From: Candidatus Kuenenia hertensis
GTDB lineage: Bacteria; Planctomycetota; Brocadiia; Brocadiales; Brocadiaceae
Direction: 5' to 3'
Length of the DNA: 64,000 bases
Assembly (NCBI GenBank): GCA_021646465.1
Contig: SOET01000017.1
Coordinates: 1-64,000, forward strand
Shown here: piece by piece, positions 23,877-33,148 of the stretch
Position numbering within the stretch: the stretch's first letter is position 1
Layout of the letters: each line of letters starts with the position of its first letter
The notes under the pieces: model-generated
Told to the model about the DNA's origin: nothing
Databases searched by the model: none
Seen by the model: the letters and a program-made list of their open reading frames with translations, nothing else
Made by a program: the position numbers and the translations under genes

Positions 23877-24547
23877 GTATATATACAATTCGTAATTTTG
23901 CAGGTTGGGGGCAGCGCAATACGTCATATTTTATGTGTTTTGCAGCGGGGATACTTATCTCTGCCTCATTTCTTCACATTATTCCTAAATCAATATCAAT
24001 GAATCCAGGGGCGCCAATTTATCTTCTGGTTGGCTTTTTCGGTTTGCACTTATTCAATCGTTTTATTACCGCGTTTGTGTGTCAAAAAGAAACTGAAAAA
24101 GTCCAGTACAGTATCGGGCTTGTGTCGATGATAGGTATTGGTTTTCATTCGTTTATAGACGGGTTTGTCTATTCTATTGCATTTACGGTGAGTATTTTTA
24201 CTGGATTTATTGCAACGGCAGGGATGGTATTGCATGAATTTCCTGAAGGTATAATCACCTATCTGTTATTAATAAAAGGAGGTTTAAAAGAGCGAAATGC
24301 TCTGATTTTTTCATTTCTTGCAGCCGCTTTAACTACGCCGATGGGCATGCTTATCTCATACCCGATGATTAGCATAATTGATAAATCAATGCTAGGTGCG
24401 TTGTTGTCGCTATCGGCGGGCGCACTGGTTTACGTTGGCGCAACGCATCTGTTACCTAAAGCAGAACAAGAACAAAAGAAATACAGCCTTGTTGCACTTG
24501 GTGGAGGCGTTCTGGTGGCTATAATAATTGTTTTATCGAAGGCATAG
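23813..24547 (+). CDS. ZIP family divalent-metal transporter (first)
   Basis: A 244-residue membrane protein with about eight hydrophobic segments, preceded by GAAGGAG. Metal-site motifs of ZIP transporters are present: HSFIDG in the fourth segment and HEFPEG in the fifth. It would import zinc, iron or another divalent metal into the cytoplasm. Its position at the end of a cluster of iron-sulfur and P-loop ATPase genes, just ahead of a truncated FeoB, points to metal supply for that cluster. A second ZIP gene lies at 28344. Confidence 0.88.
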   Translation: METTFWSALATSFSAAIVTSIGIYTIRNFAGWGQRNTSYFMCFAAGILISASFLHIIPKSISMNPGAPIYLLVGFFGLHLFNRFITAFVCQKETEKVQYSIGLVSMIGIGFHSFIDGFVYSIAFTVSIFTGFIATAGMVLHEFPEGIITYLLLIKGGLKERNALIFSFLAAALTTPMGMLISYPMISIIDKSMLGALLSLSAGALVYVGATHLLPKAEQEQKKYSLVALGGGVLVAIIIVLSKA

Positions 24548-24559
24548 TTTATTTTAAGT

Positions 24560-24682
24560 ATGAATCCTGTTAAAGAAATAATGGAAGATGCTTTGAGAAT
24601 AACGGCAGAGAAAGGATGGGACATTATTTCGGGAGCATTCCCAAATTTTTGCAACCCCCCAGGCGCGGGTTCAGGTCTGTGA
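24560..24682 (+). pseudogene. Truncated gene start ending in repeats
   Basis: An ATG 12 bases after the ZIP stop opens 40 codons. The first 23 (MNPVKEIMEDALRITAEKGW) look like normal protein, but the frame then runs into GGGAGCATTCCC (24635-24646) and a GGTTCA-type hairpin (24667-24691) that supplies the stop. It is best read as the remaining 5' end of a gene displaced by repeats. Family unknown; no ribosome-binding site is evident. Confidence 0.4.
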
Positions 24683-24779
24683 CCTGAACCCCACGTTTCA
24701 TACGTGGCAATTAGCCATGAATTGTATATATCGCTATTAATCAGATAAACAATTGGGTTCAGATTACAAATCTGAACCC
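24667..24779. repeat. Two GGTTCA-type hairpins
   Basis: GGGTTCAGGTC-TGT-GACCTGAACCC (24667-24691) and GGGTTCAGATT-ACA-AATCTGAACCC (24755-24779) are perfect palindromes with different inner arms. They lie between the truncated frame at 24560 and the FeoB fragment. Confidence 0.85.
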
Positions 24780-24799
24780 GCAAGGAACAGTAGGGGAAG

Positions 24800-25210
24800 A
24801 TGATGGACATTAAAATAGCTCTTGTTGGCCAGCCTAACACGGGAAAGTCGAGCCTCTTGAATTCTCTGGCAGGAGCCAGGGCTATTGTGTCAAATTATCC
24901 AGGCACCACCGTAGAAATTACAAAAACGAAAATAAAGATGGACACATCTCTGATTGAAATAATGGATACACCAGGTGTTTATAGTATCTTCGATGCCAGT
25001 AGCGAGGAAATAATTGTAGAAAAGGTTGTATTTGAAGAGGATATTGATGGCTCTGTTATTATGGTTGATGCCACTGTCCTGGAAAGGGGCCTGAATCTTG
25101 TGCTGCAGATCCTTGAGGCAGGCGTTACAGCCATAATAGTCCTGAACTCTTTGGAGTTGTATCGAGCATCCAGATACCATGTTCAGTCATGCAGATTGAA
25201 CCGGCAATGA
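24800..25210 (+). pseudogene. FeoB N-terminal G domain, truncated by a repeat
   Basis: GGGGAAG precedes an ATG opening 136 codons. Residues 8-120 are a FeoB-type GTPase: G1 GQPNTGKS, NYPGTTVE, G3 DTPG. The G4 region reads VLNSLELYRA where FeoB has an NxxD motif. There the frame enters a GGTTCA-type hairpin remnant (25181-25203) and ends with QSCRLNRQ. The remaining 500 or more residues of a FeoB, including all membrane segments, are missing. It could still make a soluble GTPase, but loss of ferrous-iron transport is near certain. Confidence 0.75.
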
Positions 25211-25277
25211 CTGAATAAGAAATATTAATGAAAGTTGCCATTTGAAGTTGAATCTATTCTATTACAGGAGGTAAAAC

Positions 25278-26543
25278 ATGCCGGAAATCGCCAGTGATAT
25301 AAAAGACATTTCCCTGTCTGACAAGGGGCAGGCACGCATTGAATGGGCCTTGAATGAGATGCCTGTGATACGAAACCTTATGGAACGTTTTTCCCGGGAA
25401 AGGCCTTTGGAGGGGGTGCGTATGAGCGGATGCCTGCATATTACCACTGAGACGGCGAATTTGGCCCGCGTTTTAATTTTGGGGGGTGCCGACCTTGTTC
25501 TCTGTGCCAGTAATCCACTGAGTACTCAGGACGATGTCGCAGCGGCTTTGGTGGCTCATTACCAAATTCCAACATTTGCCGTCAAAGGGGAAGATAATCA
25601 GCGCTATTACCAGCATATCAATGCCGCTTTAGATCACTGCCCGCAATTGACTATGGACGATGGCGCTGATCTGGTAAGCGAAATGCATAAAAACCGTAAA
25701 GAACTGTTGAATAACATGTTGGGCGGAACTGAGGAGACAACGACAGGGGTTATCCGGTTGCGTGCAATGGCCCGTGAAGGCGCGTTAAAATATCCTATCA
25801 TCGCCGTAAATGATGCAATGACCAAACATCTCTTTGATAACAGGTATGGCACCGGCCAGAGTACCATTGATGGGATTGTGCGGGCTACAAACATTTTATT
25901 GGCCGGGAAGGTCTTCACCGTGGCGGGATATGGGTGGTGCGGTAGGGGCATTGCAATGCGTGCCAAGGGCCTTGGCGCCAATGTGATCATTGCGGAGGTT
26001 GACCCAATTCGGGCGTTGGAAGCGGTTATGGACGGGTATCGTGTCATGCCTGTGTTGGAGGCGTCTGCTCTTTCAGATTTTATCGTTACTGCTACGGGGG
26101 ATAAGCATGTAATTGATCAGTCTCATTTTGAGGTAATGAAGGATGGTTGCGTTCTTGCAAATTCCGGTCATTTCAACGTCGAGATAAATATCCCTGCGCT
26201 GGTGAAGATGGCGGTGAGTAAACAGCAGCCACGTGAGTATGTACATAAATATCGTTTACCTTCGGGGCATACTATTTGTCTGCTTGCTGAAGGTCGTTTG
26301 GTCAATTTGGTTGCAGCAGAGGGGCATCCTTCAGCAGTGATGGATATGAGTTTTGCAAACCAGGCTCTATGCGCCGTCTTTCTTTACACTCATAAAGAAA
26401 CGCTGGAGAACAAAGTCCTTCCTGTTCCCGTTGAAATTGATCATGTAATTGCACAGTTGAAACTTAAGGCAATGAATACACGTATTGACACGCTTACTGA
26501 AGAACAGACGTCATATTTATCGTCATGGCAGGAAGGCACCTGA
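25278..26543 (+). CDS. ahcY: Adenosylhomocysteinase
   Basis: A 421-residue cytoplasmic enzyme with CAGGAGG before the start. It hydrolyses S-adenosylhomocysteine to adenosine and homocysteine, relieving product inhibition of methyl transfer. Family landmarks include [32 protein letters not shown], and the NAD-binding [10 protein letters not shown] near residue 214-223. Length is usual for the shorter bacterial/archaeal form. It heads a likely operon with a radical SAM enzyme and a methyltransferase, both S-adenosylmethionine users, which gives it an obvious role. No S-adenosylhomocysteine riboswitch is evident in the short leader. Confidence 0.95.
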   Translation: MPEIASDIKDISLSDKGQARIEWALNEMPVIRNLMERFSRERPLEGVRMSGCLHITTETANLARVLILGGADLVLCASNPLSTQDDVAAALVAHYQIPTFAVKGEDNQRYYQHINAALDHCPQLTMDDGADLVSEMHKNRKELLNNMLGGTEETTTGVIRLRAMAREGALKYPIIAVNDAMTKHLFDNRYGTGQSTIDGIVRATNILLAGKVFTVAGYGWCGRGIAMRAKGLGANVIIAEVDPIRALEAVMDGYRVMPVLEASALSDFIVTATGDKHVIDQSHFEVMKDGCVLANSGHFNVEINIPALVKMAVSKQQPREYVHKYRLPSGHTICLLAEGRLVNLVAAEGHPSAVMDMSFANQALCAVFLYTHKETLENKVLPVPVEIDHVIAQLKLKAMNTRIDTLTEEQTSYLSSWQEGT

Positions 26544-26627
26544 AATCTTATAGTCAAAAGCATCTGTTTTCCGATTTTCTACGGGTAAGAAAAATTGAAT
26601 TGGTGGTTTTTTTGGGGGGTTGTAAAA

Positions 26628-27638
26628 ATGAAAGAAGCAATGTTTTATGAAAAACTTAACGGTAAAGTCAGATGTTATCTCTGTAATCATTATTGCGTGA
26701 TTAAGGAGGGACACAGGGGGATTTGCGGGGTTCGTGAGAATCAGGAAGGGAAATTATATTCGTTGGTGTATGGTAAGTCTGTTTCCGCTGGCGTTGATCA
26801 TATTGAGAAGAAACCTTTTTTCCATTTTTACCCAGGCACTACCGCCTATTCTTTCGCTACGGTAGGCTGTAATTTTCACTGCCTTAACTGCCAAAACTGG
26901 GAAATTTCCCAGATGCCAAAAGGCAAAGGAGGGGAAATTGTTGGAGATGAGTTGTCCCCTGAGGAGATTGTTGCTACTGCAAAGAACAGAGGATGCAAAA
27001 GTATTGCGTATACCTACACGGAACCTACAATTTTTTTTGAATATGCGTATGATACTGCAAAGCTTGCACGGAAAGAGGGAATAAAAAACGTATTTGTAAC
27101 GAACGGATATGCGACAGCAGAAGCCATTAAAGTAATTGCGCCTTTTCTCGATGCTGCTAATATAGATTTAAAGAGTTTTCGTGAAGACTTCTATCATAAG
27201 GTATGCGGCGCAAAACTCCAGCCGGTGCTTGATAATATCAAACTTTACAAAGAGTCGGGCGTTTGGATTGAGATTACAACATTACTGATTCCGGGTTATA
27301 GTGATGATGAAAATCAATTGAAAGAGATAGCAGGGTTTATTAAAAGTGTGGGAGAAGAGATTCCCTGGCATGTAACGGCTTTTTATCCCGCATACAAACT
27401 CCCTGATATTTCTCCTACTTCCGTAGAATCTCTTAGAAACTCAAGAGAGATTGGCAAAAAAGCAGGATTGAGATATGTCTATGAAGGGAATATTCCTGGT
27501 GAAGGTGGTGAGAATACCTACTGTTATAGTTGTGGAGAAATTGTTATAAAGAGGTATGGTTTTGAGATTGCAGAAAATAAATTGATAGACGGGAAATGTC
27601 AGAAGTGTAAGAATCAGATCGATGGTATTGGATTATAA
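26628..27638 (+). CDS. AmmeMemoRadiSam-type radical SAM enzyme (AmrS-like)
   Basis: A 336-residue protein from the ATG at 26628; the frame extends upstream to a TTG without support. N-terminal CYLCNHYCVIKEGHRGICGVREN is a metal-binding segment of this family. The radical SAM site is CNFHCLNC (C81, C85, C88). A C-terminal zinc ribbon, CYSCG and CQKCKN, is appended. The family is related to pyruvate-formate-lyase activators and is named after its frequent AMMECR1 and Memo partners, which are not next to it here. Substrate unknown. It overlaps the next gene by 17 bases. Confidence 0.88.
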   Translation: MKEAMFYEKLNGKVRCYLCNHYCVIKEGHRGICGVRENQEGKLYSLVYGKSVSAGVDHIEKKPFFHFYPGTTAYSFATVGCNFHCLNCQNWEISQMPKGKGGEIVGDELSPEEIVATAKNRGCKSIAYTYTEPTIFFEYAYDTAKLARKEGIKNVFVTNGYATAEAIKVIAPFLDAANIDLKSFREDFYHKVCGAKLQPVLDNIKLYKESGVWIEITTLLIPGYSDDENQLKEIAGFIKSVGEEIPWHVTAFYPAYKLPDISPTSVESLRNSREIGKKAGLRYVYEGNIPGEGGENTYCYSCGEIVIKRYGFEIAENKLIDGKCQKCKNQIDGIGL

Positions 27639-28335
27639 AACAAGAGATGATGACGGGTTTCATCACATAAAAAATATTTTTGATACTTTAACGGACAAAT
27701 ACGACGCCTGGTATGACTCAGAGGATGGGCGCCCCCTTTATGAGACTGAGCTGAGATGCCTTAACCCAATGGTCGAAGATTCTCCCGGACCCATCCTTGA
27801 GATTGGGGTTGGCACTGGAAGGTTTGCTATGCATTTTCCTGATGTTATTGGAATTGACTCATCCCTGAATGCCCTCAAAATGGCTGAAAAAAGAGGGGTG
27901 AAAACTGTAGGTGGTGATGGAGAGCATCTTCCGTTTAAGGATAAAACATTTGGCTGCATCCTTATTGTTGTTACACTTTGCTTTGTTACAGACCCCATTA
28001 CTGTCCTGAGAGAGGCAAAAAGGGTCTTAAAAAAAGACGGGAGTATTATTATAGGGCTTGTTCCCAGGGATTCATCATGGGGAATCCTTTATGAGGAGAA
28101 AGGCAGGGCGGGGCATCCCTTTTATAGTAATGCAAGGTTTTACACCCTGCGGGAGACAGAGAATTTCTTTCAGATCGCGGGACTCAAAATTTTTAGGGTC
28201 AGAAGCACCCTGTTGCATAAGCCTGATGAGCCTCGCAGGATTGATGAGCCACTTGAAGGCTATGCAAGGGATGCCGGGTTTCTCTGCATTGAAGTGAAAA
28301 AACTAATGAAAGGCTGCTGTAAAGAGGTTGAATAA
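27622..28335 (+). CDS. Class I S-adenosylmethionine-dependent methyltransferase
   Basis: A 237-residue protein. The Rossmann-type core is visible: ILEIGVGTGRFA (motif I), VIGIDSSLNALKMAE (post I), GDGEHLPFKDKTFGCILIV (motif II-III). It opens with FDTLTDKYDAWYDSEDG, common in the UbiE-like Methyltransf_11 group. The start overlaps the radical SAM gene, so the two are coupled. The target cannot be told from sequence; small-molecule or metalloid methylation are options. AhcY two genes upstream would recycle its product. Confidence 0.88.
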   Translation: MVLDYKTRDDDGFHHIKNIFDTLTDKYDAWYDSEDGRPLYETELRCLNPMVEDSPGPILEIGVGTGRFAMHFPDVIGIDSSLNALKMAEKRGVKTVGGDGEHLPFKDKTFGCILIVVTLCFVTDPITVLREAKRVLKKDGSIIIGLVPRDSSWGILYEEKGRAGHPFYSNARFYTLRETENFFQIAGLKIFRVRSTLLHKPDEPRRIDEPLEGYARDAGFLCIEVKKLMKGCCKEVE

Positions 28336-28343
28336 ACATAACA

Positions 28344-29090
28344 GTGTTACCAACAACGTATATTGCTGTGCTTTTATTGGCTTTTCTTTCAGGTATTACT
28401 ACCTTAATAGGAGTTGCGCTTGCACTCTATTTTAGAAAAAGCGTAAAGGGAATAGTTATAGGAATAGGTTTTTCAGCAGGAATTATGTTGCTGATTTCTT
28501 TTTTTGAACTTATTCCCGAGTCCGTTGGTGCAGCAGGAATTCCAGGGACTCTAATAACTGTTCTTTTAGGTATTTTGTTGGTTGGAAGTTTGAATTTTAT
28601 AATCCCTCATACCCATTTTATTGAAGAAAAAGGGCATATTGATATACATTTACTCAAAACAGCTTATTTGGTTGCTTTTGGACTTGTTTTACATGATTTC
28701 CCGGAGGGTTTTGCAATGGCCAATTCCTATATTCACTCTCCTTCTTTAGGGTTGTTAGTAGCCTTGGCAATAGCAATTCACAATATACCGGAGGAATTTG
28801 CAATGGCTGTCCCTATTGTACAAACCAAAAAGAAAAAGCTTTTGTTTAAAATAGCTTTTCTTTCAGGATTGGCTGAGCCAGCAGGAGCTATTTTAGGGTT
28901 AATTGCAGTGAGTTTTCTTCCTGTTTTAAATCCGCTCTTTATGGCTTTTGCCGCAGGCGCTATGATATTCGTTTCAATTCATGAATTACTGCCCATGGCC
29001 CGTAGATACAAAAGAATATCTTTATTTGGCTTAGGGATAATTTTGAGTATAGTTGTTTATATGGGCCTTGCTTTGTTGATTCCCGAATAA
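28344..29090 (+). CDS. ZIP family divalent-metal transporter (second)
   Basis: A 248-residue membrane protein starting at GTG 28344, eight bases after the methyltransferase stop, with a GAGG about 16 bases upstream. ZIP metal-site motifs HDFPEG and HNIPEE occupy the fourth and fifth hydrophobic segments, and HTHFIEEKGH is a His-rich loop. It resembles the bacterial ZupT/GufA group more than the ZIP at 23813. It probably imports zinc or iron. Confidence 0.87.
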   Translation: MLPTTYIAVLLLAFLSGITTLIGVALALYFRKSVKGIVIGIGFSAGIMLLISFFELIPESVGAAGIPGTLITVLLGILLVGSLNFIIPHTHFIEEKGHIDIHLLKTAYLVAFGLVLHDFPEGFAMANSYIHSPSLGLLVALAIAIHNIPEEFAMAVPIVQTKKKKLLFKIAFLSGLAEPAGAILGLIAVSFLPVLNPLFMAFAAGAMIFVSIHELLPMARRYKRISLFGLGIILSIVVYMGLALLIPE

Positions 29091-29427
29091 TTTTATTTAA
29101 TTCCTGAAACAAACTCCAATTTAGGGTTTTAATCTGCCCTGGTGGGACCGTTTGTTGGGTACTTACCGCAATCAGCCACGCATGGGGCACGAGGGTATGA
29201 CCATCGGCCTCCATAATTTTCGGGATAAAAAGCGCTGCGTAATGCTTCCTGGTATGCTGGCAATACCCTTTCTTGGAAAGGCAGGAGGCTATAAGAATGC
29301 TCCCAAGGCATAAAATATTCCGATAGGATGAACAGAAAGGTTCTCAGATGTGTCTTATCTCAACTATGAAGGATATGTATGAAATTGTTAAAGAAAACGA
29401 TAAGGTGTAACATTCTAAGGTTGTTAC
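29091..29427. other. Gene-free stretch with a protein-like minus-strand frame
   Basis: A minus-strand frame at 29129-29311 opens MPWEHSYSLLPFQERVLPAY and looks protein-like, but it has no ribosome-binding site and no recognised family. A fragment of GAATGCTCCC near 29294 lies in its first codons. It may be the remnant of a lost gene. I do not call a gene here. Confidence 0.4.
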
Positions 29428-30186
29428 ATGAAAAACGCAATAGAAGTTAATGAGTTAACGAAAAGATTTGGAAAAATCACTGCTGTTGACCACATTAGTT
29501 TTGAAGTGAACAGGGGTGAAATTTTCGGATTTCTCGGTCCTAATGGAGCAGGCAAAACTACAACTATAAGAATGCTTTCCGGTCTTTCCAGACCTTCGGG
29601 CGGGAAAGCATCAATTCTAGGACTCAACATCAATTCAGAGATTACCGGGATAAAAAAACACATTGGGGTTGTCCCTGAGGTATCCAATCTTTACGATGAA
29701 TTATCCGCTAGGGATAATTTAGTGTTTATGGCACAACTTTATGGCGTTCCATCAAAAGAGCGGAGTAAAAGAGCGGAAGAATTACTGAAAACCTTTAGAC
29801 TGCACGAGCGCAAAGACGACCTCTTTCGCACATTTTCCCGGGGTATGAAGCGTGCTCTGACAATTGCGGCAGCCTTGATTCATAACCCGGAAATTCTCTT
29901 TCTTGATGAACCGACAGTTGGTCTGGATGTAGTGGCTGCTTGCTCACTTCGCAATTTGATTCGTAATCTTCACCAGCAAGGCATTACCATTTTTCTTACA
30001 ACACACTACCTGGAAGAAGCGGACTTATTATGTGACCGTGTAGCTATTCTCGTAAAAGGGAGAATCCTGGCAATTGATACACCCGAAACTTTAAAGGTAA
30101 AAACAAATAAAAAATCATTGGAAGAGGTCTTTATTAAAATCACAGGTTTAGAGCCTACGGTTATGGTAATTGAAAAAGGAAAGTAA
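29428..30186 (+). CDS. ABC-2 type transporter ATP-binding protein
   Basis: A 252-residue ATPase with Walker A GPNGAGKT, the signature FSRGMKRALTIAA, and Walker B ILFLDEPT followed by a D-loop GLD. The signature differs from the usual LSGG, as is common in the DrrA/CcmA-like exporter group. It is two bases upstream of its permease, so the two make one exporter. Substrate unknown: drug, polysaccharide or lipid are possible. It is not obviously linked to the arsenic genes downstream. Confidence 0.9.
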   Translation: MKNAIEVNELTKRFGKITAVDHISFEVNRGEIFGFLGPNGAGKTTTIRMLSGLSRPSGGKASILGLNINSEITGIKKHIGVVPEVSNLYDELSARDNLVFMAQLYGVPSKERSKRAEELLKTFRLHERKDDLFRTFSRGMKRALTIAAALIHNPEILFLDEPTVGLDVVAACSLRNLIRNLHQQGITIFLTTHYLEEADLLCDRVAILVKGRILAIDTPETLKVKTNKKSLEEVFIKITGLEPTVMVIEKGK

Positions 30187-30187
30187 G

Positions 30188-30916
30188 ATGTTGCGCGATA
30201 ATTTACGGGCAATTTATTATATTGCCTTGAAGGATATAAGAACATATTATCTTAAACCGCCCGCCATTAGCTGGGGGATTGTTTTTCCTATTACCTGGAT
30301 TTTAGCGTTCTATTTGAGAATGCCGGGCGACTTCCGTGAATTAGTTCCTGGTTTGATTGCAATGACTATTTTATTTAGCACCACCGCAGCAGAAGCGGTT
30401 GTTATTAATTTTGAGCTACGGCTAGGTTCATTAGAACGATTGCTTTTAGCTCCTGTTACTGTGCCGGCAGTACTCATGGGGAAAATAGCAGGAGGTGCTA
30501 TTTTTGGATGTATCATGACGGCCATAGTAACAATGGGTTCTGTTTTTTTTCTTGAAATTCATTCGAACATGCTTTATCTGACTATAATCATACTTATTTC
30601 ATGTATGACATTTGCGACACTCGGCGCTTTTCTCTGCGTCTTGGTGAAAGAGGTTTTTGAGGCTCAGACTTTGCTTAATCTTCCCCGCTTCATAATGATA
30701 TTTTTATCCGGTGTGGTGTACCCTATTTCAAAAATGCCACTGTGGTTGCAGTATGTTTCTCATTCGTTGCCTCTTACATACACCGTTAATGGAATAAGGA
30801 ATTGTTTCGTAAACGGGGCGATATTGCCAGTTTTCAAAGATATATTAATACTGATAGGTTTCTTTATTTTGTTTCTCGTGTTGGCAATCAGATTCCTTCA
30901 TAAAAAGTTCGAATGA
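30188..30916 (+). CDS. ABC-2 type transporter permease
   Basis: A 242-residue inner-membrane protein begun at the ATG 30188, which follows AAAGGAAAG; the upstream TTG lies inside the ATPase gene. Six hydrophobic segments are seen, and the C-terminal PLTYTVNGIRN is the usual ABC-2 motif preceding the last span. It pairs with the ATPase above. Confidence 0.88.
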   Translation: MLRDNLRAIYYIALKDIRTYYLKPPAISWGIVFPITWILAFYLRMPGDFRELVPGLIAMTILFSTTAAEAVVINFELRLGSLERLLLAPVTVPAVLMGKIAGGAIFGCIMTAIVTMGSVFFLEIHSNMLYLTIIILISCMTFATLGAFLCVLVKEVFEAQTLLNLPRFIMIFLSGVVYPISKMPLWLQYVSHSLPLTYTVNGIRNCFVNGAILPVFKDILILIGFFILFLVLAIRFLHKKFE

Positions 30917-31135
30917 GGGATGGTGTTATCTCTGGGAATTTCAGGGACACCATATTTAATTATTTTCCTTCATCGCCAGCATTATTTGAAAATTAAGTAT
31001 GGCGCCCGTACGCAGATTGGAAGAAATTATATGACCCTGAACACTTCTCAGAACATTTTTTATTTGACCTGTCATTGGTAATTGCATAAAAGAGATGTGG
31101 TTCATTTTTTAAATTACTTGATTTTTATTTATTTA

Positions 31136-31153
31136 ATCGTATATTTGCGATAT
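31136..31153. promoter_or_regulatory. Possible ArsR operator
   Basis: ATCGTATATTTGCGAT, an imperfect dyad (ATCG...CGAT), lies about 15 bases ahead of the ArsR start in an AT-rich region. ArsR-family repressors bind such dyads across their own promoters. The match is suggestive only. Confidence 0.4.
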
Positions 31154-31165
31154 AGGACTTATTGT

Positions 31166-31498
31166 ATGGCTACAACAAAATTCAACGAATTTAAAACCGA
31201 AGAGAAAAGGATTGCGCAATTTTGCAAGGCGCTGGCTCATCCGGCGCGGGTTGCCATTGTCAATTTCTTGATTAAAGAGAAAGAATGTATTTGCCGTGAA
31301 GTTGTCGATGAACTTCCTTTATCACAATCTACTGTATCTCAGCACCTGAAAGAGTTGAAAAATGCAGGGCTGGTAAAGGGAGAGATAGATGGTCCAAGAG
31401 TATGCTATTGTATAGACTCTGAAAAATGGACAGAAGCAAAAAAATATATGCATATATTTTTTTCTCAGGAACTTACGGAACAAAAAAAATCTTGCTGA
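31166..31498 (+). CDS. arsR: ArsR/SmtB family metalloregulator
   Basis: A 110-residue winged-helix repressor started at the ATG 31166; the frame extends upstream without a better start. ALAHPARVAIVNFLIKEKECIC contains a CxC (E-C-I-C) in the position of the arsenic-sensing ELCVC motif of classical ArsR. The recognition helix SQSTVSQHLKELKNAGLVKG is typical, and another Cys pair (VCYC, end KKSC) might add a ligand. It lies 51 bases upstream of the ACR3 gene and presumably represses it until arsenite or another thiophilic metal binds. Confidence 0.88.
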   Translation: MATTKFNEFKTEEKRIAQFCKALAHPARVAIVNFLIKEKECICREVVDELPLSQSTVSQHLKELKNAGLVKGEIDGPRVCYCIDSEKWTEAKKYMHIFFSQELTEQKKSC

Positions 31499-31549
31499 CT
31501 CTTACCACCATTGGTCTTTATTCAATATCATGAAGGTGTGCATTGAGTT

Positions 31550-33148
31550 ATGAATGAACTTAAGGAACAGATTAAAAAAGAAGCCCTCAGGTTATATAGA
31601 GAATTAGAATACGCATATTGCGCCTACTTTACCGTAGTTGAAAGAAAGAGGCGTGTAAACCTGTGGCTCGGTATTTCTTCCATCATTTTGTCGGCGCTTG
31701 CGGGGGGCATTGCCTTAAGCAAATCATTCCCTCACTTTGAAATATTTGCCGGGCTGTCAGGATTTTCAGCCGCAACCCTTACATCTCTTTTAATCTTTTT
31801 AAAGCCAACAGAAAATCAATACCAATATTCGGAGTATGGCAAAAAATACCTTGCCCTGCGGGAGGATATCAGGCGGTTTATTGAGATTGAATTTCTGACG
31901 GAAAAACCGCTACACACATTAAAGGCGCAGCTTGAATCGTTTATTACTGAAAAGAAGATGCTTGATCATACAAGCCCTTTCATTCCTGCCGGTATTTATA
32001 GAAAAGAGGAAAAAAGGATCAAGGTACGCGAAGGGGCGCAAAAACGGGAGATCGAAAAAATTGAAAAGAAGCAGTTGTCAATATTCGAAAAATACCTGAC
32101 GCTCTGGGTACTGATTTGCATTGGCACGGGAATCGGTCTTGGCAAGATAGCGCCAGGAGTTGCGATAAAATTAGACGCCCTTTCGGCATATCAGGTATCC
32201 ATACCCATTGCCGTCTGCCTGTTTTTTATGATGTATCCGATTATGGTAAAGATTGATTTTGCAAAGGTGATGCGGGCGGCAAAAACGCCGAAACCGGTGG
32301 CAATGACGCTTATTATCAATTGGGCAATTAAACCGTTTACGATGTTTTTTATTGCCACGTTTTTCGTCGGATATCTGTTCAAAGGGTTTTTGCCCGGCAC
32401 GGAAATTTTGCGAAGCGGACAGGAAGTTGAATTGTGGCGAAGTTACATTTCGGGGACAATTCTGCTGGGCATTGCTCCATGTACGGCGATGGTACTTATG
32501 TGGAGTTATCTGGCAAGAGGCAATGACGGGCTTACGCTGGTAATGGTTGCTATAAACTCACTAACGATGCTCGTGCTTTACGCCCCTCTTGGGGGTTTTC
32601 TGCTTGGTGTGAATGCAATGCCCATACCATGGGAAACAATATTGTTTTCTGTTGCAATCTATGTGGCCTTTCCGTTGGCCGCAGGATATTTCACCAGGAA
32701 GCTCATACTTGTCTATAAGGGACAGGAGTGGTTCAATGAAAAATTTCTTCGGTGGCTTACTCCGGTCAGTATAAGCGCCCTGCTTGCAACGTTAGTGCTT
32801 TTATTCTCTTTTAAAGGTGAGATTATCATAAAAAATCCGCTCACCATATTCTGGATTTCCATCCCGCTTTTTATCCAGACGATATTTATTTTCAGCCTCG
32901 GTTATTTTGCCCTGTCAAGATTGTTCAGGCTTTCTTATGAGGACGCAGCCCCCGGAGCCATGATTGGCGCTTCCAACCATTTTGAGGTGGCAATTGCGAC
33001 AGCTACAATGCTGTTTGGATTATCTTCCGGCGCGGCGCTGGCAACCGTGGTTGGCGTCCTGATTGAGGTTCCCGTGATGCTCATGCTTGTTTCTATTTGT
33101 AAAAAAACATGCAAATTGTTTAATGGATACAGCAGGGGGCATCCATAA
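31550..33148 (+). CDS. SLATT-like domain fused to ACR3 arsenite efflux permease
   Basis: A 532-residue protein in one uninterrupted frame. Residues about 175-532 are a complete ACR3 permease: [24 protein letters not shown] at its start, [11 protein letters not shown] with Cys311 and [11 protein letters not shown] with Glu506, the positions known to be essential in ACR3, and about ten hydrophobic spans. In front lies an extra domain of about 150 residues: an amphipathic helix, two membrane spans (about 38-57 and 64-84), and a charged coiled coil ([19 protein letters not shown]). This resembles SLATT, a two-span domain of nucleotide-centred conflict systems. ACR3 proteins normally begin near residue 176. 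No ribosome-binding site precedes that point, so the fusion seems real. Confidence 0.85.
   Translation: MNELKEQIKKEALRLYRELEYAYCAYFTVVERKRRVNLWLGISSIILSALAGGIALSKSFPHFEIFAGLSGFSAATLTSLLIFLKPTENQYQYSEYGKKYLALREDIRRFIEIEFLTEKPLHTLKAQLESFITEKKMLDHTSPFIPAGIYRKEEKRIKVREGAQKREIEKIEKKQLSIFEKYLTLWVLICIGTGIGLGKIAPGVAIKLDALSAYQVSIPIAVCLFFMMYPIMVKIDFAKVMRAAKTPKPVAMTLIINWAIKPFTMFFIATFFVGYLFKGFLPGTEILRSGQEVELWRSYISGTILLGIAPCTAMVLMWSYLARGNDGLTLVMVAINSLTMLVLYAPLGGFLLGVNAMPIPWETILFSVAIYVAFPLAAGYFTRKLILVYKGQEWFNEKFLRWLTPVSISALLATLVLLFSFKGEIIIKNPLTIFWISIPLFIQTIFIFSLGYFALSRLFRLSYEDAAPGAMIGASNHFEVAIATATMLFGLSSGAALATVVGVLIEVPVMLMLVSICKKTCKLFNGYSRGHP

Noticed and set aside
29129-29311. Protein-like minus-strand frame starting MPWEHSYSLL
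   Set aside because: No ribosome-binding site or family recognised; kept only as a possible gene remnant.
31550-33148. SLATT-like part read as an anti-phage defence system
   Set aside because: No nucleotide cyclase, SLOG, or other conflict-system gene is adjacent; the neighbours are arsenic regulation and transport genes.
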